Virus record (IMG/VR): IMGVR_UViG_3300046542_000227
Span: 124,001 to 188,000 of that record
Reading direction: 5' to 3' (one strand)
DNA: 64,000 nucleotides
DNA from: a virus
Within the stretch, counting starts at the first letter, position 1. Each line of letters begins with the position of its first letter. The position numbers and the translations under genes were made by a program. Under the pieces are notes generated by a model, which saw only the letters and a program-made list of their open reading frames with translations, made no database searches and was not told the DNA's origin. Below are positions 16,181 through 24,580 of this stretch, piece by piece.

Positions 16181-16280
16181 GCAGTCGTAGTGCTTGCACC
16201 TTGAGAACCTTATCTACTCTCTTGACCGATGGCGTACCCGTCCGCATTAAACATCGGTAGGACTTCGGTCCCACGACTGC
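16181..16280 (+). ncRNA. Compact 100-base structured RNA, cloverleaf-like
   Basis: The ends pair perfectly: GCAGTCGT 16181-16188 with ACGACTGC 16273-16280. Inside lie GTG-CTTG-CAC at 16190-16199, GAGA/TCTC at 16203-16221, ACCGATG 16225-16231 with CATCGGT 16252-16258, and GGAC-TTCG-GTCC at 16260-16271, the classic stable C(UUCG)G loop. That is a closed junction with four arms. There is no GTTCGAAT T-arm, so it is not an ordinary tRNA. It could be a small RNA or a leader for the 30-residue gene 25 bases downstream. Confidence 0.55.
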
Positions 16281-16305
16281 GCCTAATTAAACAGAGGATC
16301 GTGAT

Positions 16306-16398
16306 ATGGCAGCGAAACGTAAACCTGCACCTAAGGTCAAACCTGAGGCTAAGCCGGACAATCGTATCAGTATCAAGATCCCGCTGTGCCTGCAATAA
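16306..16398 (+). CDS. Very small basic protein, 30 residues
   Basis: The ATG at 16306 has GAGG eight bases upstream, and the 30 codons are followed by a good terminator seven bases after the stop. The product is lysine/proline-rich (KRKPAPKVKPEAKPDN) and ends in a short hydrophobic stretch. The basic, flexible composition suggests RNA or DNA contact. It is supported by its ribosome site and its isolated position between a structured RNA and a terminator. Confidence 0.6.
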   Translation: MAAKRKPAPKVKPEAKPDNRISIKIPLCLQ

Positions 16399-16404
16399 AC
16401 ATCT

Positions 16405-16425
16405 AGCCCGCTTCGGCGGGCTTTA
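16405..16425 (+). terminator. Terminator
   Basis: AGCCCGC-TTCG-GCGGGCT followed by TTATGCCGTC. Confidence 0.85.
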
Positions 16426-16460
16426 TGCCGTCTCGGACTTGAATGCACTATCCTTGAGAA

Positions 16461-16480
16461 CTATATTGTCTTTGTGAATA
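16461..16480 (+). promoter_or_regulatory. phiKZ-type early promoter element (TTGT variant)
   Basis: CTATATTGT-N6-GAATA, 35 bases before the start of the 58-residue gene. It shares the TTGT form with the copy at 26911. Confidence 0.65.
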
Positions 16481-16515
16481 AGGATCAATCGATCCTTAAC
16501 CATGGAGTAACAATA

Positions 16516-16692
16516 ATGAGCTTCTTTGACATCTTCAAACATGAACCTAAACGTGCTGCTCTGAACCATCGGTTGGCTTCGGCTAAACGTGGTCTGGAAC
16601 GTGCTATGCGTTTGCATGGTATCAACAGCGACCGGGCTCGTGAGTTTGACAAACTCATCGATAAACTGGAAGCCGAGAAACATTATGCATAA
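16516..16692 (+). CDS. Small basic helical protein, 58 residues
   Basis: Preceded by GGAG and its own early-type promoter, ended by a two-way terminator: a complete single-gene unit. The product is almost entirely charged helix (RLASAKRGLERAMRLHGINSDRAREFDKLIDKLEAE) with the positive charge in the first half. Early expression and size suggest a host-takeover or regulatory peptide; this is inference only. Confidence 0.75.
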   Translation: MSFFDIFKHEPKRAALNHRLASAKRGLERAMRLHGINSDRAREFDKLIDKLEAEKHYA

Positions 16693-16700
16693 GTGCATAG

Positions 16701-16745
16701 GCGGCATAGCGCTCTCCCTCACGGGAGAGCGACTATCCTTTTTTC
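16701..16745. terminator. Two-way terminator
   Basis: CGCTCTCCC-TCAC-GGGAGAGCG flanked by GCGGCATA on the left and ACTATCCTTTTTTC on the right, between convergent genes. Confidence 0.8.
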
Positions 16746-16748
16746 TTT

Positions 16749-17771
16749 TTACTTAACCGACGCATCGATCAGATGGATCAGGCCACGCAACATCAAGCCG
16801 ATCTCATAACCACCATTAGAGGTGTTGGCAGACCAGTCGTACTCGATACCGTAAGAGAACGTAGACAAGTCATCAGCCATGCGACCGATCTCATCCACGG
16901 TGTCTTGGTCTTTGACGTGGAACTTGATCATCGCCACTACGCGTGGGTCTTTCTCAGTCCAAGCACGATCAGCACTGCCCTGGGTGTACATGTCGGTGTA
17001 CCAGCTGGTATCCTTGAAAGGATTCATTGGCGAACCATAGTAAACCGTAGTCAGTTGCTGGATCAGACCTGCCGCCTTAACTACACCCTCAGCATCGAGA
17101 TGTGGCAGTCTGGCGTCAGCCGGTTCCAACGCCCACACCATGTCAACGAAGTCAGCACCGTCTGGTACCGCAGCGTTATTCTTGGCACGGACTACACGAA
17201 CCATCTCAGGATCTTTCCAGCTACTGCCAGTGAAGAGATCCAGATACGGCTTAACCTGAGCCAACAGTTTGTTGATGACTGGCTTGTTCTTGTCCGAGCA
17301 AACTTTCATCGCTTGGATCAACTTAGCCACAGTGGCCGCTGGATCACCTTGCAACAGGTTACCACCTTTAACCATGACCTCGCCCGGGATCAGACGACGA
17401 GACTTCACCCACGTCAGATTACCGTACGTGCGTTTGATCTCTTCCATCTTGGACGGCATGTTCATGTCGGACAGTTGTGGTTTCTTGCCACGCATGACGT
17501 TACGCAGCACATCGCCAGCGGCGTCCATGAAACCTTCGTTAGACAATGTCTCACCCAACGGAGCGATCTGGTCATCACTGCCCATACCGACCATTTCCAG
17601 CCAGTCTTCGGTGGAAGACTTTTTGTCGTCTTCATGGTCTTCACGAATTTCTTCGATGTCCGACTTGATGAAGTCCTTGATGGTTTCTTCCGGCAGGTCT
17701 TTCTTCTCACCGAACTCGCGAACCCGTTTAATGGCTTCGCCGATCTCGGCTCCTACGTTCTTCTCCGACAT
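16749..17771 (-). CDS. Head inner-body-like protein with long propeptide, 340 residues
   Basis: A paralogue of the 11220, 12099 and 18639 genes. A lysine/glutamate-rich acidic helix of about 50 residues precedes the shared block: STEDWLEMVGMG, then TLSNEGFMDAAGDVLRNV and GKKPQLSD. The latter closely matches RHGRAPKLSD of the 11220 product. Cleavage at S-N-E would remove about 80 residues, more than in the other members. The C-terminus is LIDASVK. Expected to enter the head with the scaffold and be trimmed by the maturation protease. Confidence 0.85.
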   Translation of the reverse strand: MSEKNVGAEIGEAIKRVREFGEKKDLPEETIKDFIKSDIEEIREDHEDDKKSSTEDWLEMVGMGSDDQIAPLGETLSNEGFMDAAGDVLRNVMRGKKPQLSDMNMPSKMEEIKRTYGNLTWVKSRRLIPGEVMVKGGNLLQGDPAATVAKLIQAMKVCSDKNKPVINKLLAQVKPYLDLFTGSSWKDPEMVRVVRAKNNAAVPDGADFVDMVWALEPADARLPHLDAEGVVKAAGLIQQLTTVYYGSPMNPFKDTSWYTDMYTQGSADRAWTEKDPRVVAMIKFHVKDQDTVDEIGRMADDLSTFSYGIEYDWSANTSNGGYEIGLMLRGLIHLIDASVK

Positions 17772-17782
17772 GAGGTGTTTCC

Positions 17783-18583
17783 TTAAGCGTTAGCCAACCA
17801 CCTGGTCAGGAGGGGCAGTTGACGATGGGGGTCTGGGAATAGCCGTGCCGTAATGCCGAAGCGATCGCTACGATCAAAGCGTTTCCATTTACCTTCGGGT
17901 TGGGCCAACCGGTCGGCAACGATGTACATCGCCATCAGGTTCACACCCAAGCCACAATGGCTGCTATACACTTCGATGTTCTCGGAGCGTTTGGTTTCTT
18001 TCTCGATGCAGCACTGCCAAGCCACGACGCCGTCGGTACGGCTGAAGATAGAAGTGGTCGGTACTGGCGGGGTACGCTTGAAGGCTTCGAACTCAGCGCC
18101 TTCAGGTACGGACTGACCGCTGGAGAGTTCATACAGACGCCATGCAGTAGTGGCCTTAGCCGACTCAGCAAACGGTGTACCCATGGTCACGACTTGGCGA
18201 ACCATGTCAGTGAGTTCATGCGATACGTGGCGAGCGTAGATACCACCCAGAGACCAGCCGATCACAGTGACCTTACGACCACCGTGCAGGGCGTAGACTT
18301 CACGCACCTTAGCGAGGCAGCCCTCCAGCACGCCTTCACGTGGACCACGGTTGACGCCTTGATCCCAGCCGTAAGTGGTGTAGCCGAGGTTGTCCAAGAA
18401 CTCACGCAGTACTGCAGTGGTGAGATCACCCGCACCAAAGCCTGGGAACACCACAACCGGATGGCCATCGCCTTTAGGGGCACGACGCATCAACGGCTTC
18501 GTCAGCAACGCAGTAGCCAGTTCCCCCAGCGCACGCCATTCCAGAGTACGCAGGATATAGCCAGGAGCTTTCAATTCACGCAT
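17783..18583 (-). CDS. Alpha/beta hydrolase (lipase/esterase-like), 266 residues
   Basis: Residues 42-50 (PVVVFPGFG) form the oxyanion strand, and GWSLGG at 109-114 is the nucleophile elbow with S111. D184 (SRTDGVVAW) and H209 (YSSHCGLG) complete a credible Ser-Asp-His triad. There is no signal peptide, so it would act in the host cytoplasm or at the membrane, or be packaged. It sits between two inner-body protein genes in a leftward late-type unit, an unusual place for a bacterial-style lipase. The substrate (phospholipid, triglyceride, polyester) cannot be told. GAGGT gives a good ribosome site. Confidence 0.88.
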   Translation of the reverse strand: MRELKAPGYILRTLEWRALGELATALLTKPLMRRAPKGDGHPVVVFPGFGAGDLTTAVLREFLDNLGYTTYGWDQGVNRGPREGVLEGCLAKVREVYALHGGRKVTVIGWSLGGIYARHVSHELTDMVRQVVTMGTPFAESAKATTAWRLYELSSGQSVPEGAEFEAFKRTPPVPTTSIFSRTDGVVAWQCCIEKETKRSENIEVYSSHCGLGVNLMAMYIVADRLAQPEGKWKRFDRSDRFGITARLFPDPHRQLPLLTRWLANA

Positions 18584-18638
18584 GGTGTTACCTCACTTTT
18601 ATTATTGGCAGTGGGATGATCCCAATTGATAATGCATG

Positions 18639-19568
18639 TTACTTGATGGAGCGATCAATCCAACGGCAAGACGCCAGCAACACGTCACCGTAATAACGAC
18701 GCACGACTGCAAACTCCTCAGAGCCCCAGTACATCGCAGCAGGGTCTAACCGGGTGGACACGTAGATCCAATCCTTTAACTTGCGCTGTGAGCCTTTGGG
18801 GAGCTGTGGGTTCTTGCTGTGACACAGTTGGATGAAGGGACGGGTCTGTACTGGACCTACCACGTCAAACGAAACCCGGGTAAAGGCATCACGCAGGGTA
18901 TTGAGCTCTTCGAGTTGTTCGAGGATACTCGCTACTAGCGTTTCGGTCTGGACGTAGTTCAGTGGACGGGCTTGCCATGCTACTTCAACTGGAGGCTTAA
19001 TCAGGTTAAAAGCTTTAGGGATTAGCCGATCCCCCACTGGAAACACCCGCGGTGGGTTCTTATAGAAGCTACCGACTTCAGGGATACCCTTGAGAAGCTT
19101 CAGGGCCTTGTCTAAGGCTTCATCGGTTAGCCCCGGGGTCAATGCTTCAACCACAGGCTTCACGGCTTTAAAGTAGGCTGTAACGGCTGCTAGCCATTCA
19201 CGGTGGACGGTGATGCAGAATGTCCCTGCATCCACCACCTGTTCACGGAGTTGCTCGGGGAAGATCTGATCCAAGTAAGGCAATAGATCACTACCTTCAA
19301 CTTTGGACTTAACCCAGTTCTGTTTACGCAGCCAGTCCTTGTTACCGTACTGACGACTGATCGCCGTCATGGTGGACTTAAAGTTGTACGTGTGTTCGAG
19401 TCTAACGGGTTTGTAGTCATCCCCTTTCAAACTCTTACCGAGTGAACCAAAGATAAACTCCTTGGCTTTATCGAAGAACCCTTCTTGTGAAATCACCAGG
19501 TTCTCCAGACTAACTCGGGTTTCGGTATCGAGTGCTGCCGATGAGGCTAGCCACTTATCAACGTCCAT
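18639..19568 (-). CDS. Head inner-body-like protein with cleavable propeptide, 309 residues
   Basis: The ATG at 19568 (AGGGGG upstream) gives MDVDKWLASS, matching the other paralogues; the longer frame from 19631 would run through a terminator hairpin and is rejected. LVISQEGFFDKAKEFIFG carries the S-x-E site near residue 34. The end reads WIDRSIK, a variant of IDASVK. It is the most diverged member in the middle region. Confidence 0.85.
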   Translation of the reverse strand: MDVDKWLASSAALDTETRVSLENLVISQEGFFDKAKEFIFGSLGKSLKGDDYKPVRLEHTYNFKSTMTAISRQYGNKDWLRKQNWVKSKVEGSDLLPYLDQIFPEQLREQVVDAGTFCITVHREWLAAVTAYFKAVKPVVEALTPGLTDEALDKALKLLKGIPEVGSFYKNPPRVFPVGDRLIPKAFNLIKPPVEVAWQARPLNYVQTETLVASILEQLEELNTLRDAFTRVSFDVVGPVQTRPFIQLCHSKNPQLPKGSQRKLKDWIYVSTRLDPAAMYWGSEEFAVVRRYYGDVLLASCRWIDRSIK

Positions 19569-19602
19569 GAAAACCCCCTGTTTAAATACACAAGATAAAG
19601 GC

Positions 19603-19632
19603 GGCATAAAGCCCGCCGAAGCGGGCTCCATG
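19603..19632 (-). terminator. Terminator after nrdB
   Basis: On the minus strand GAGCCCGC-TTCG-GCGGGCTTTATGCCGCC, immediately after the nrdB stop. Confidence 0.8.
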
Positions 19633-19634
19633 GC

Positions 19635-20828
19635 TTAGCGTGGCAACCAGATACCTTGGGACTTCGGACGGTGCAGTGGGAAGTCGAAAGTACGACCGTG
19701 GTCATCGTGGCGAACCACGTTCACACGGTACTGACCATTGTCTTGTTCTTGTGGCGAGGCTTGGGTAGCAGCCACGTCCAACCAAGTGGTCATGTAAGGC
19801 AGCGGCATTGCCAGTGGGGCTTTAAAGTCCACTGGGCGCTCCAGTACATCCAGCGCATCAGCTACGTTGTAGTTGATGTAGGAACCAATCTCGTCCCAAC
19901 CTACACCCGGTACAATCGAACCGGAGTCACGTTGGAAATTCCGCCAGCGCATTTCAGAAGCACGTACTTCGAGTGCCATGTCATCGAGCAGTTGACGGTT
20001 GGCTTTCCAGCAAGCACGACCGCGTGGAGTGGACATCTCGTACTGGAGCACGTACTTACCGACGTTAACGTGGATCTCGGCTTCGTCTTGTGCGATGCGC
20101 TGTACCGCTTTGCAGATTGGCATGTAAGCACCAGTCTGAGCGATACCGCCAGTCACAGCAAACGAACCCATGAAGTTCACACGTTCCAGCAGGAACAGAG
20201 CCACGGTGAACATGAACGCAGCACGATAGGCTTCTTCGGAGTCACGAGCGATCAGACCCAGGGAGACCTTCAGACCCGTGCGATAGGATTCACCCATCAC
20301 CCGGCCGATGGTTTCCATACGCGACATGCCTTCTTTGATCTGCAGTACGCCCACCAGCACCGCGTTCGGTGCATCGAAGCTGTAACGGACGATCTCGGAA
20401 TAGGTAGTAGCGTGCAGGTTCTCGTTGGCTACGATTTGGTCCCACACTACTTTAAGTGCAGAATTGGTCACGAAGTGGTTACCCACTGCCATGATCGAGT
20501 TGGCGGCCATGGTGTCGCCTTCCCATTGCCAACCCAGGTTCTGGATCATAGCTTGGGCGATGGCCTGTTGCTCTTTACCTTCTTGCTTGAACTCCAGCAT
20601 ACAAGGGCTGAAGTCAAACTCATTGGTGTCCCAGTCGAGGCCACGCAGGCTACGCCAGAAGTCCCAGAGCTTTGGGTGTGGATCGTTTACGGTGTCGAGC
20701 AAACCAGCCTGCTCACCCAAGAACAAACGGCTGTCGCCATAGTTCTCTTTTTCGGCGTTGAAGATGTTACGGTCAAACATTGCAACTGATCCCGGTAGGA
20801 CCAGACCTGCTTCATTCAAATTGGACAT
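19635..20828 (-). CDS. nrdB: Ribonucleotide reductase class Ia, small subunit
   Basis: Supplies the diferric-tyrosyl radical for reduction of ribonucleotides to deoxyribonucleotides. E136-x-x-H139-x3-Y143 (ENLHATTY) gives two iron ligands and the radical tyrosine; DEAEIH later gives another E-x-x-H pair, and WQWEGD near residue 103 an acidic ligand. At 397 residues it is near the usual family size. It lies downstream of nrdA on the same strand after a 64-base gap with a small hairpin, so both are probably one operon making dNTPs for phage replication. Confidence 0.95.
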   Translation of the reverse strand: MSNLNEAGLVLPGSVAMFDRNIFNAEKENYGDSRLFLGEQAGLLDTVNDPHPKLWDFWRSLRGLDWDTNEFDFSPCMLEFKQEGKEQQAIAQAMIQNLGWQWEGDTMAANSIMAVGNHFVTNSALKVVWDQIVANENLHATTYSEIVRYSFDAPNAVLVGVLQIKEGMSRMETIGRVMGESYRTGLKVSLGLIARDSEEAYRAAFMFTVALFLLERVNFMGSFAVTGGIAQTGAYMPICKAVQRIAQDEAEIHVNVGKYVLQYEMSTPRGRACWKANRQLLDDMALEVRASEMRWRNFQRDSGSIVPGVGWDEIGSYINYNVADALDVLERPVDFKAPLAMPLPYMTTWLDVAATQASPQEQDNGQYRVNVVRHDDHGRTFDFPLHRPKSQGIWLPR

Positions 20829-20861
20829 AGTGGATGTCGTCTATTAAAAATTTGGAGTGAA

Positions 20862-20880
20862 AGCCGGGTGTTACCCCGGC
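20862..20880 (-). terminator. Hairpin between nrdA and nrdB
   Basis: GCCGGG/CCCGGC stem with a six-base loop, followed on the minus strand by TTTCACTCC. The weak T-tract suggests partial termination or transcript stabilisation rather than a full stop. Confidence 0.45.
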
Positions 20881-20892
20881 ATGCCTAAGTAG

Positions 20893-23373
20893 TTAGACGG
20901 AGCACCCGCCGGAAGTACAGACAGGACCGCTGGTGTCGAGGCCATCATCTTCAGCCACTTCACGACGTACCCGTGCCATTACCCCAGCCAACGCCTCTTT
21001 GTCAGACGAATCACTGTTGGTGTAGTACACAGTCTTCTGACCGAGGTGCGCTGCGTAGTTGGTTTCTTCGATCAGGTCGCTGGAGCTAACCTTCTCATCG
21101 CCCTGGAAGGTAGCGTACCAGTCTGCCGAGATCGACATGTCGGTCCACTTCTGGAAGATCGCGTAGGTTTCCGAATGCTGACGACGCGTACGGTTCCAAG
21201 CGATGGAGTACCATTCTTTCAGGGTGTCGGCTTCTGGAGCAACCCAAAGCATCGAGTTGTCACCGTCGGTCTTGGTGATCGACAGTTCACGCAGGTCCAT
21301 GATCGAGTTGGTGCAAGCACTGTACTTGGACGACGACTCACCTGGCATGTAGCAGATCAGGCTGGAGAAGCGACCACCACCGTTGTCAATCAAACGCTGG
21401 GAAACTTCAGGCCAGTCGTATTGGTTAACGAACGGAGCGAGAGCATCGACATTACGGTTGTAAGTCGTTTGCGGAGTCCAGCCACGTGGCCAGTCGGTCT
21501 TGTGGATCCACTCAGCATTGCCACGCTCTTGACCCAAACGGATCGAAGCGTTGATCAAGTGGTACGCATGACGTTCAGCCATGCGATGCAGCTCCTGCAT
21601 GCCTTCTACAGACGTGTACGACAGCTTACGCTGAGCCATGTAGTGGGCAACGTCCATCAAGCCTACACCAGCGTTACGGCGCGCTTGAGCAGTGAGCTTC
21701 ATGTGCGGCAACGCGTAGTTGTTATGGTCGATGCAATAGTCAACCATGTACAGAGCGTTATACGACGTCTCGGCGTACTGCTCTTCGGTGTGGATGTTCG
21801 TTGGGATCAGTGCGGCCAAAGCACAGAGCGATACTTCAGGCTCTTGACGCTTCTCGATCACTTCAGTTACACGATGGTAAGTGAAGGAACCTTTCAAGCG
21901 GAACTCAACACCTGGCTTGAGTTCCAGTGCCGCAACGGCACCAGGGAAGCCACGGATCTCGACCGGTACGTTCGAGTCGAGGAACATGCCTTTCTGCTCA
22001 GCGGTATCGAACTTGATGAAGCCCATGAACTTGGTGCTGTTAAGCTCCATGAAGTTATCATAGTGCCAAGTCGGTTGAGTTACCTCAACACACAGGTTCG
22101 ACGACAGGATCTGATCACGGTGTGGCGTGTGGAAGTTGATCTCATCGATCATGGCCAGATAGAAGCGACCAGTCTCGAAGCCTTCGGAGCGGGCATTGAC
22201 TACCAGCTGACGGGCCGAGATCCAGATCTTCTTGAAGGCCGGGTCTTGTTCGTAGCGCTCGTAGATGGCGATGAACTCATTGAGGTCTTTGCCGTACAGC
22301 GCACGGTACAGGTCTGGTGCGGTGTGGATGTTGAACAGGAACACCTGCTCATCAGCCGCCGACTTCGACAGCAACCAGCGGTTGAGCATCATCGTGTAAT
22401 CGATGCTACGGTTACGCTTGTTGATCGGGGTACGTGGATTCTTCAGAACCATGATCTCGACCACTTCTGGGTCGTAGGCGCTGAAGAACTCGTTCAGGCT
22501 GCCGCCACGGCTGCCTTGCTTGTTCGACTTAACGATACCGGTTTGCTTACCGTAGTACGGAATCTTGCCGGAGTGGATAATGCTACCACCACGGATTGGG
22601 TCACCGAGGCTACGCACCTGCATGTTCTCGCCCAGACCTGCGGACATGTAGGTCATGACTTCAGCAATAACTGAAGAAGCCGTGATCGACTCTTTGGTAT
22701 CGCTGCAGGTAAACAGGCAGCATGAGAAGAAGCCATTGTGGCCAGTGCCCATGTTGTTGTGGTTCGGTGTAGGAGCCGACAGACGCTCGTTAGCCAGATC
22801 GCTGTAGAACGATTCCAGACGGGCCATACGAGTAATCGGGTCATGTGGTTCGCAAACCACCATAGCTACACGAGCCAGTGCATGCTGACGGGTTTCGTAG
22901 ATGCGACCGGTCAGACGGTTGCGCAGGGCATATTTGTCGCGACCCTGCTTGAGCTGGTAATGCGCACAATGGAAATCACGTTCGTGATCAACCCACTTCT
23001 CGATCTGCGCGTACTCTTCTTCGGAGTAGTTCAGCTCAACCAGGACGTTAGCGGCTTGCATGACAGTGTGCACTTCACGCAGCGTCAAACGCTTCTTGCT
23101 GCCAAAGACTTCCTTATGGATGTCGGTGGCGTAGATACGACCAGCCATGAGCTGACCGGCCCAGGTGTTCTCATTCAGGGCATTACGGATAAGGCCGTTG
23201 TTGAATTCTTTCGCGTGGCAGCGCTCAGGCATCTGAGCTACTGTTGCTACGACGATCTTTTGCCAGTCGATAAACTTAGCAAACCCCTTGGCTCCCCATT
23301 TCCCCCAGCCAAGTGCCTTACCGGCATCGAACGATACCACAGTACCATCGCGTTTGATGAACTCTTTAATCAT
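20893..23373 (-). CDS. nrdA: Ribonucleotide reductase class Ia, large subunit
   Basis: The 826-residue catalytic subunit. The N-terminal part is ATP-cone-like (IKRDGTVVSFDAGKA). The active-site cysteines are visible: SCCLFTCSD (reducing cysteine), SSNLCVEVTQPT (the N-x-C-x-E radical site) and the C-terminal redox pair CTSGGC. KTVYYTNS holds the paired tyrosines of the radical-transfer path to NrdB. No intein or intron is seen. It partners the nrdB product and provides dNTPs; DHFR, encoded divergently at 23617, serves the same pathway. Confidence 0.96.
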   Translation of the reverse strand: MIKEFIKRDGTVVSFDAGKALGWGKWGAKGFAKFIDWQKIVVATVAQMPERCHAKEFNNGLIRNALNENTWAGQLMAGRIYATDIHKEVFGSKKRLTLREVHTVMQAANVLVELNYSEEEYAQIEKWVDHERDFHCAHYQLKQGRDKYALRNRLTGRIYETRQHALARVAMVVCEPHDPITRMARLESFYSDLANERLSAPTPNHNNMGTGHNGFFSCCLFTCSDTKESITASSVIAEVMTYMSAGLGENMQVRSLGDPIRGGSIIHSGKIPYYGKQTGIVKSNKQGSRGGSLNEFFSAYDPEVVEIMVLKNPRTPINKRNRSIDYTMMLNRWLLSKSAADEQVFLFNIHTAPDLYRALYGKDLNEFIAIYERYEQDPAFKKIWISARQLVVNARSEGFETGRFYLAMIDEINFHTPHRDQILSSNLCVEVTQPTWHYDNFMELNSTKFMGFIKFDTAEQKGMFLDSNVPVEIRGFPGAVAALELKPGVEFRLKGSFTYHRVTEVIEKRQEPEVSLCALAALIPTNIHTEEQYAETSYNALYMVDYCIDHNNYALPHMKLTAQARRNAGVGLMDVAHYMAQRKLSYTSVEGMQELHRMAERHAYHLINASIRLGQERGNAEWIHKTDWPRGWTPQTTYNRNVDALAPFVNQYDWPEVSQRLIDNGGGRFSSLICYMPGESSSKYSACTNSIMDLRELSITKTDGDNSMLWVAPEADTLKEWYSIAWNRTRRQHSETYAIFQKWTDMSISADWYATFQGDEKVSSSDLIEETNYAAHLGQKTVYYTNSDSSDKEALAGVMARVRREVAEDDGLDTSGPVCTSGGCSV

Positions 23374-23412
23374 GGGTTTAGCTGCCTAATCCGAAGCTTT
23401 AAGTGTTGGGGT

Positions 23413-23488
23413 TTTTCAATACGAATGTTGAAAACCGAATTCATATGAAAACCCGTTGAGTAAAAAATCACGGAGCCCGTCACGTGAC
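23413..23488. promoter_or_regulatory. Dyad-rich divergent control region between nrdA and folA
   Basis: The 243 bases between the divergent genes hold no gene. TTTTCAA 23413-23419 is mirrored by TTGAAAA 23428-23434, and GTCACGTGAC at 23479-23488 is a perfect ten-base palindrome. These are operator-like. No NrdR box and no CTATATCAC element is visible here. An AT-rich stretch at 23512-23530 precedes folA. Confidence 0.35.
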
Positions 23489-23616
23489 TTGACCGAATTC
23501 TTGGGTACTTCTGTATTTAAATTTTTGAACATAGGATTAGCTCATTTGCCTGCTGAGATGGTATGGGTAAATCGAATGCCATAAAGAGCACAAACCAACC
23601 GACAAGGACTAGGGCG

Positions 23617-24099
23617 ATGACTGAAGTGTGTATGATTGTAGCGGCTACTAAAGAGGGGGTTATCGGTACTGGTAATACCTTACCTTGGCATATCAAGGAA
23701 GACCTGGCCTTCTTTAAAGAGAAGACCATGGGTTATCCGGTGATCCAAGGCCGTAAGACCTTCGCTTCTATCGGTCGTCCCCTACCTGGTCGGCAGAACT
23801 TTGTGCTGACACGCAGCCAAGAGCCTATCGAGGGCGTAACGCTGCTACATGAGCCAGTGATTCCCAACATAAAAGCCAAGCGGGTCTTCATCATTGGCGG
23901 CAGTGAGGTCTATAAGGCCTACGAGGACCGGATCGATGAGATCTTCCTGACTGAAGTTGGCTTGGACGTGACTGGTGATGCTTCATTACCCTTCCCGATC
24001 GAAGCCCCTACATGGATTCTCCAATCGGCGGAGTTTAAAGTGTCGTCGAAAGGGGTCAGTCTCTGCTTCCAACACTGGACGAGGAATAAAGATGAGTAG
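23617..24099 (+). CDS. folA: Dihydrofolate reductase
   Basis: Reduces dihydrofolate to tetrahydrofolate with NADPH, supporting thymidylate synthesis. The ATG at 23617 has AAGGA eight bases upstream; the longer frame from 23563 is rejected. NTLPWHIKEDLAFFK holds the substrate-binding aspartate-type residue D29. GRKTFASIGRPLPGR and VFIIGGSEVYK form the NADPH-binding elements. At 160 residues it has the normal length. It overlaps the next gene by eight bases. No thymidylate synthase gene is visible in the window. Confidence 0.95.
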   Translation: MTEVCMIVAATKEGVIGTGNTLPWHIKEDLAFFKEKTMGYPVIQGRKTFASIGRPLPGRQNFVLTRSQEPIEGVTLLHEPVIPNIKAKRVFIIGGSEVYKAYEDRIDEIFLTEVGLDVTGDASLPFPIEAPTWILQSAEFKVSSKGVSLCFQHWTRNKDE

Positions 24100-24580
24100 T
24101 TTTACAAGAGCAAATGCCACGATTGCATTCGACCGCGAAGCTTCGTTGGTGCTGGAAAAGAACCATTGGCGTAACATCGCACCTTTCCGCTTCTACATCG
24201 GCGAGAAGGACTCCAATGAATGGGTGGATGTACCTGCAGGCATTCTGTCTGACGGCGCTACTGTTCCATTCCCGGTTAACGCGTTGATCCCGGCTTGGGG
24301 TAGCTATGGTCAAGCGGTATTGATGCACGATTACCTGTGCAACACCTACACCAAGAAGATTTTGGTGGACAGTGTGGTCACGGTAGTGACGATTGACCGC
24401 GCAGAGATCGATAGCATCCTCAATGAGGCCATGGAAGTGCTCAAGGTTGAAACTTGGCGCCGTCTGGCTATCATGACAGGGGTTACCGGCTATCGCCTCC
24501 TGATGCGCCCTACAGCGCCTCGGCGTAATCCTGCTCGTGTACGGCTGGAAGCTGCCTTCGATCCGAATGCATACGCCTGA
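24092..24580 (+). CDS. DUF1353-like protein, 162 residues
   Basis: DVPAGILSDGATVPFPVNALIPAW followed by AVLMHDYLC matches the pattern of DUF1353 proteins common in phages (a 'D-G/A-(S/T)-(I/V)-P' loop, then an H-D-Y pair). That family has no established activity. The ATG at 24092 follows GAGGA and overlaps folA by eight bases. It ends at a two-way terminator. Confidence 0.75.
   Translation: MSSFTRANATIAFDREASLVLEKNHWRNIAPFRFYIGEKDSNEWVDVPAGILSDGATVPFPVNALIPAWGSYGQAVLMHDYLCNTYTKKILVDSVVTVVTIDRAEIDSILNEAMEVLKVETWRRLAIMTGVTGYRLLMRPTAPRRNPARVRLEAAFDPNAYA

Noticed and set aside
19569-19631. N-terminal extension of the 309-residue inner-body protein
   Set aside because: It would be encoded by the terminator of nrdB, and the paralogues begin at the equivalent of 19568.
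21046-22674. 542-codon plus-strand frame inside nrdA
   Set aside because: nrdA is unambiguous by its catalytic cysteines, so the opposite frame is a shadow.
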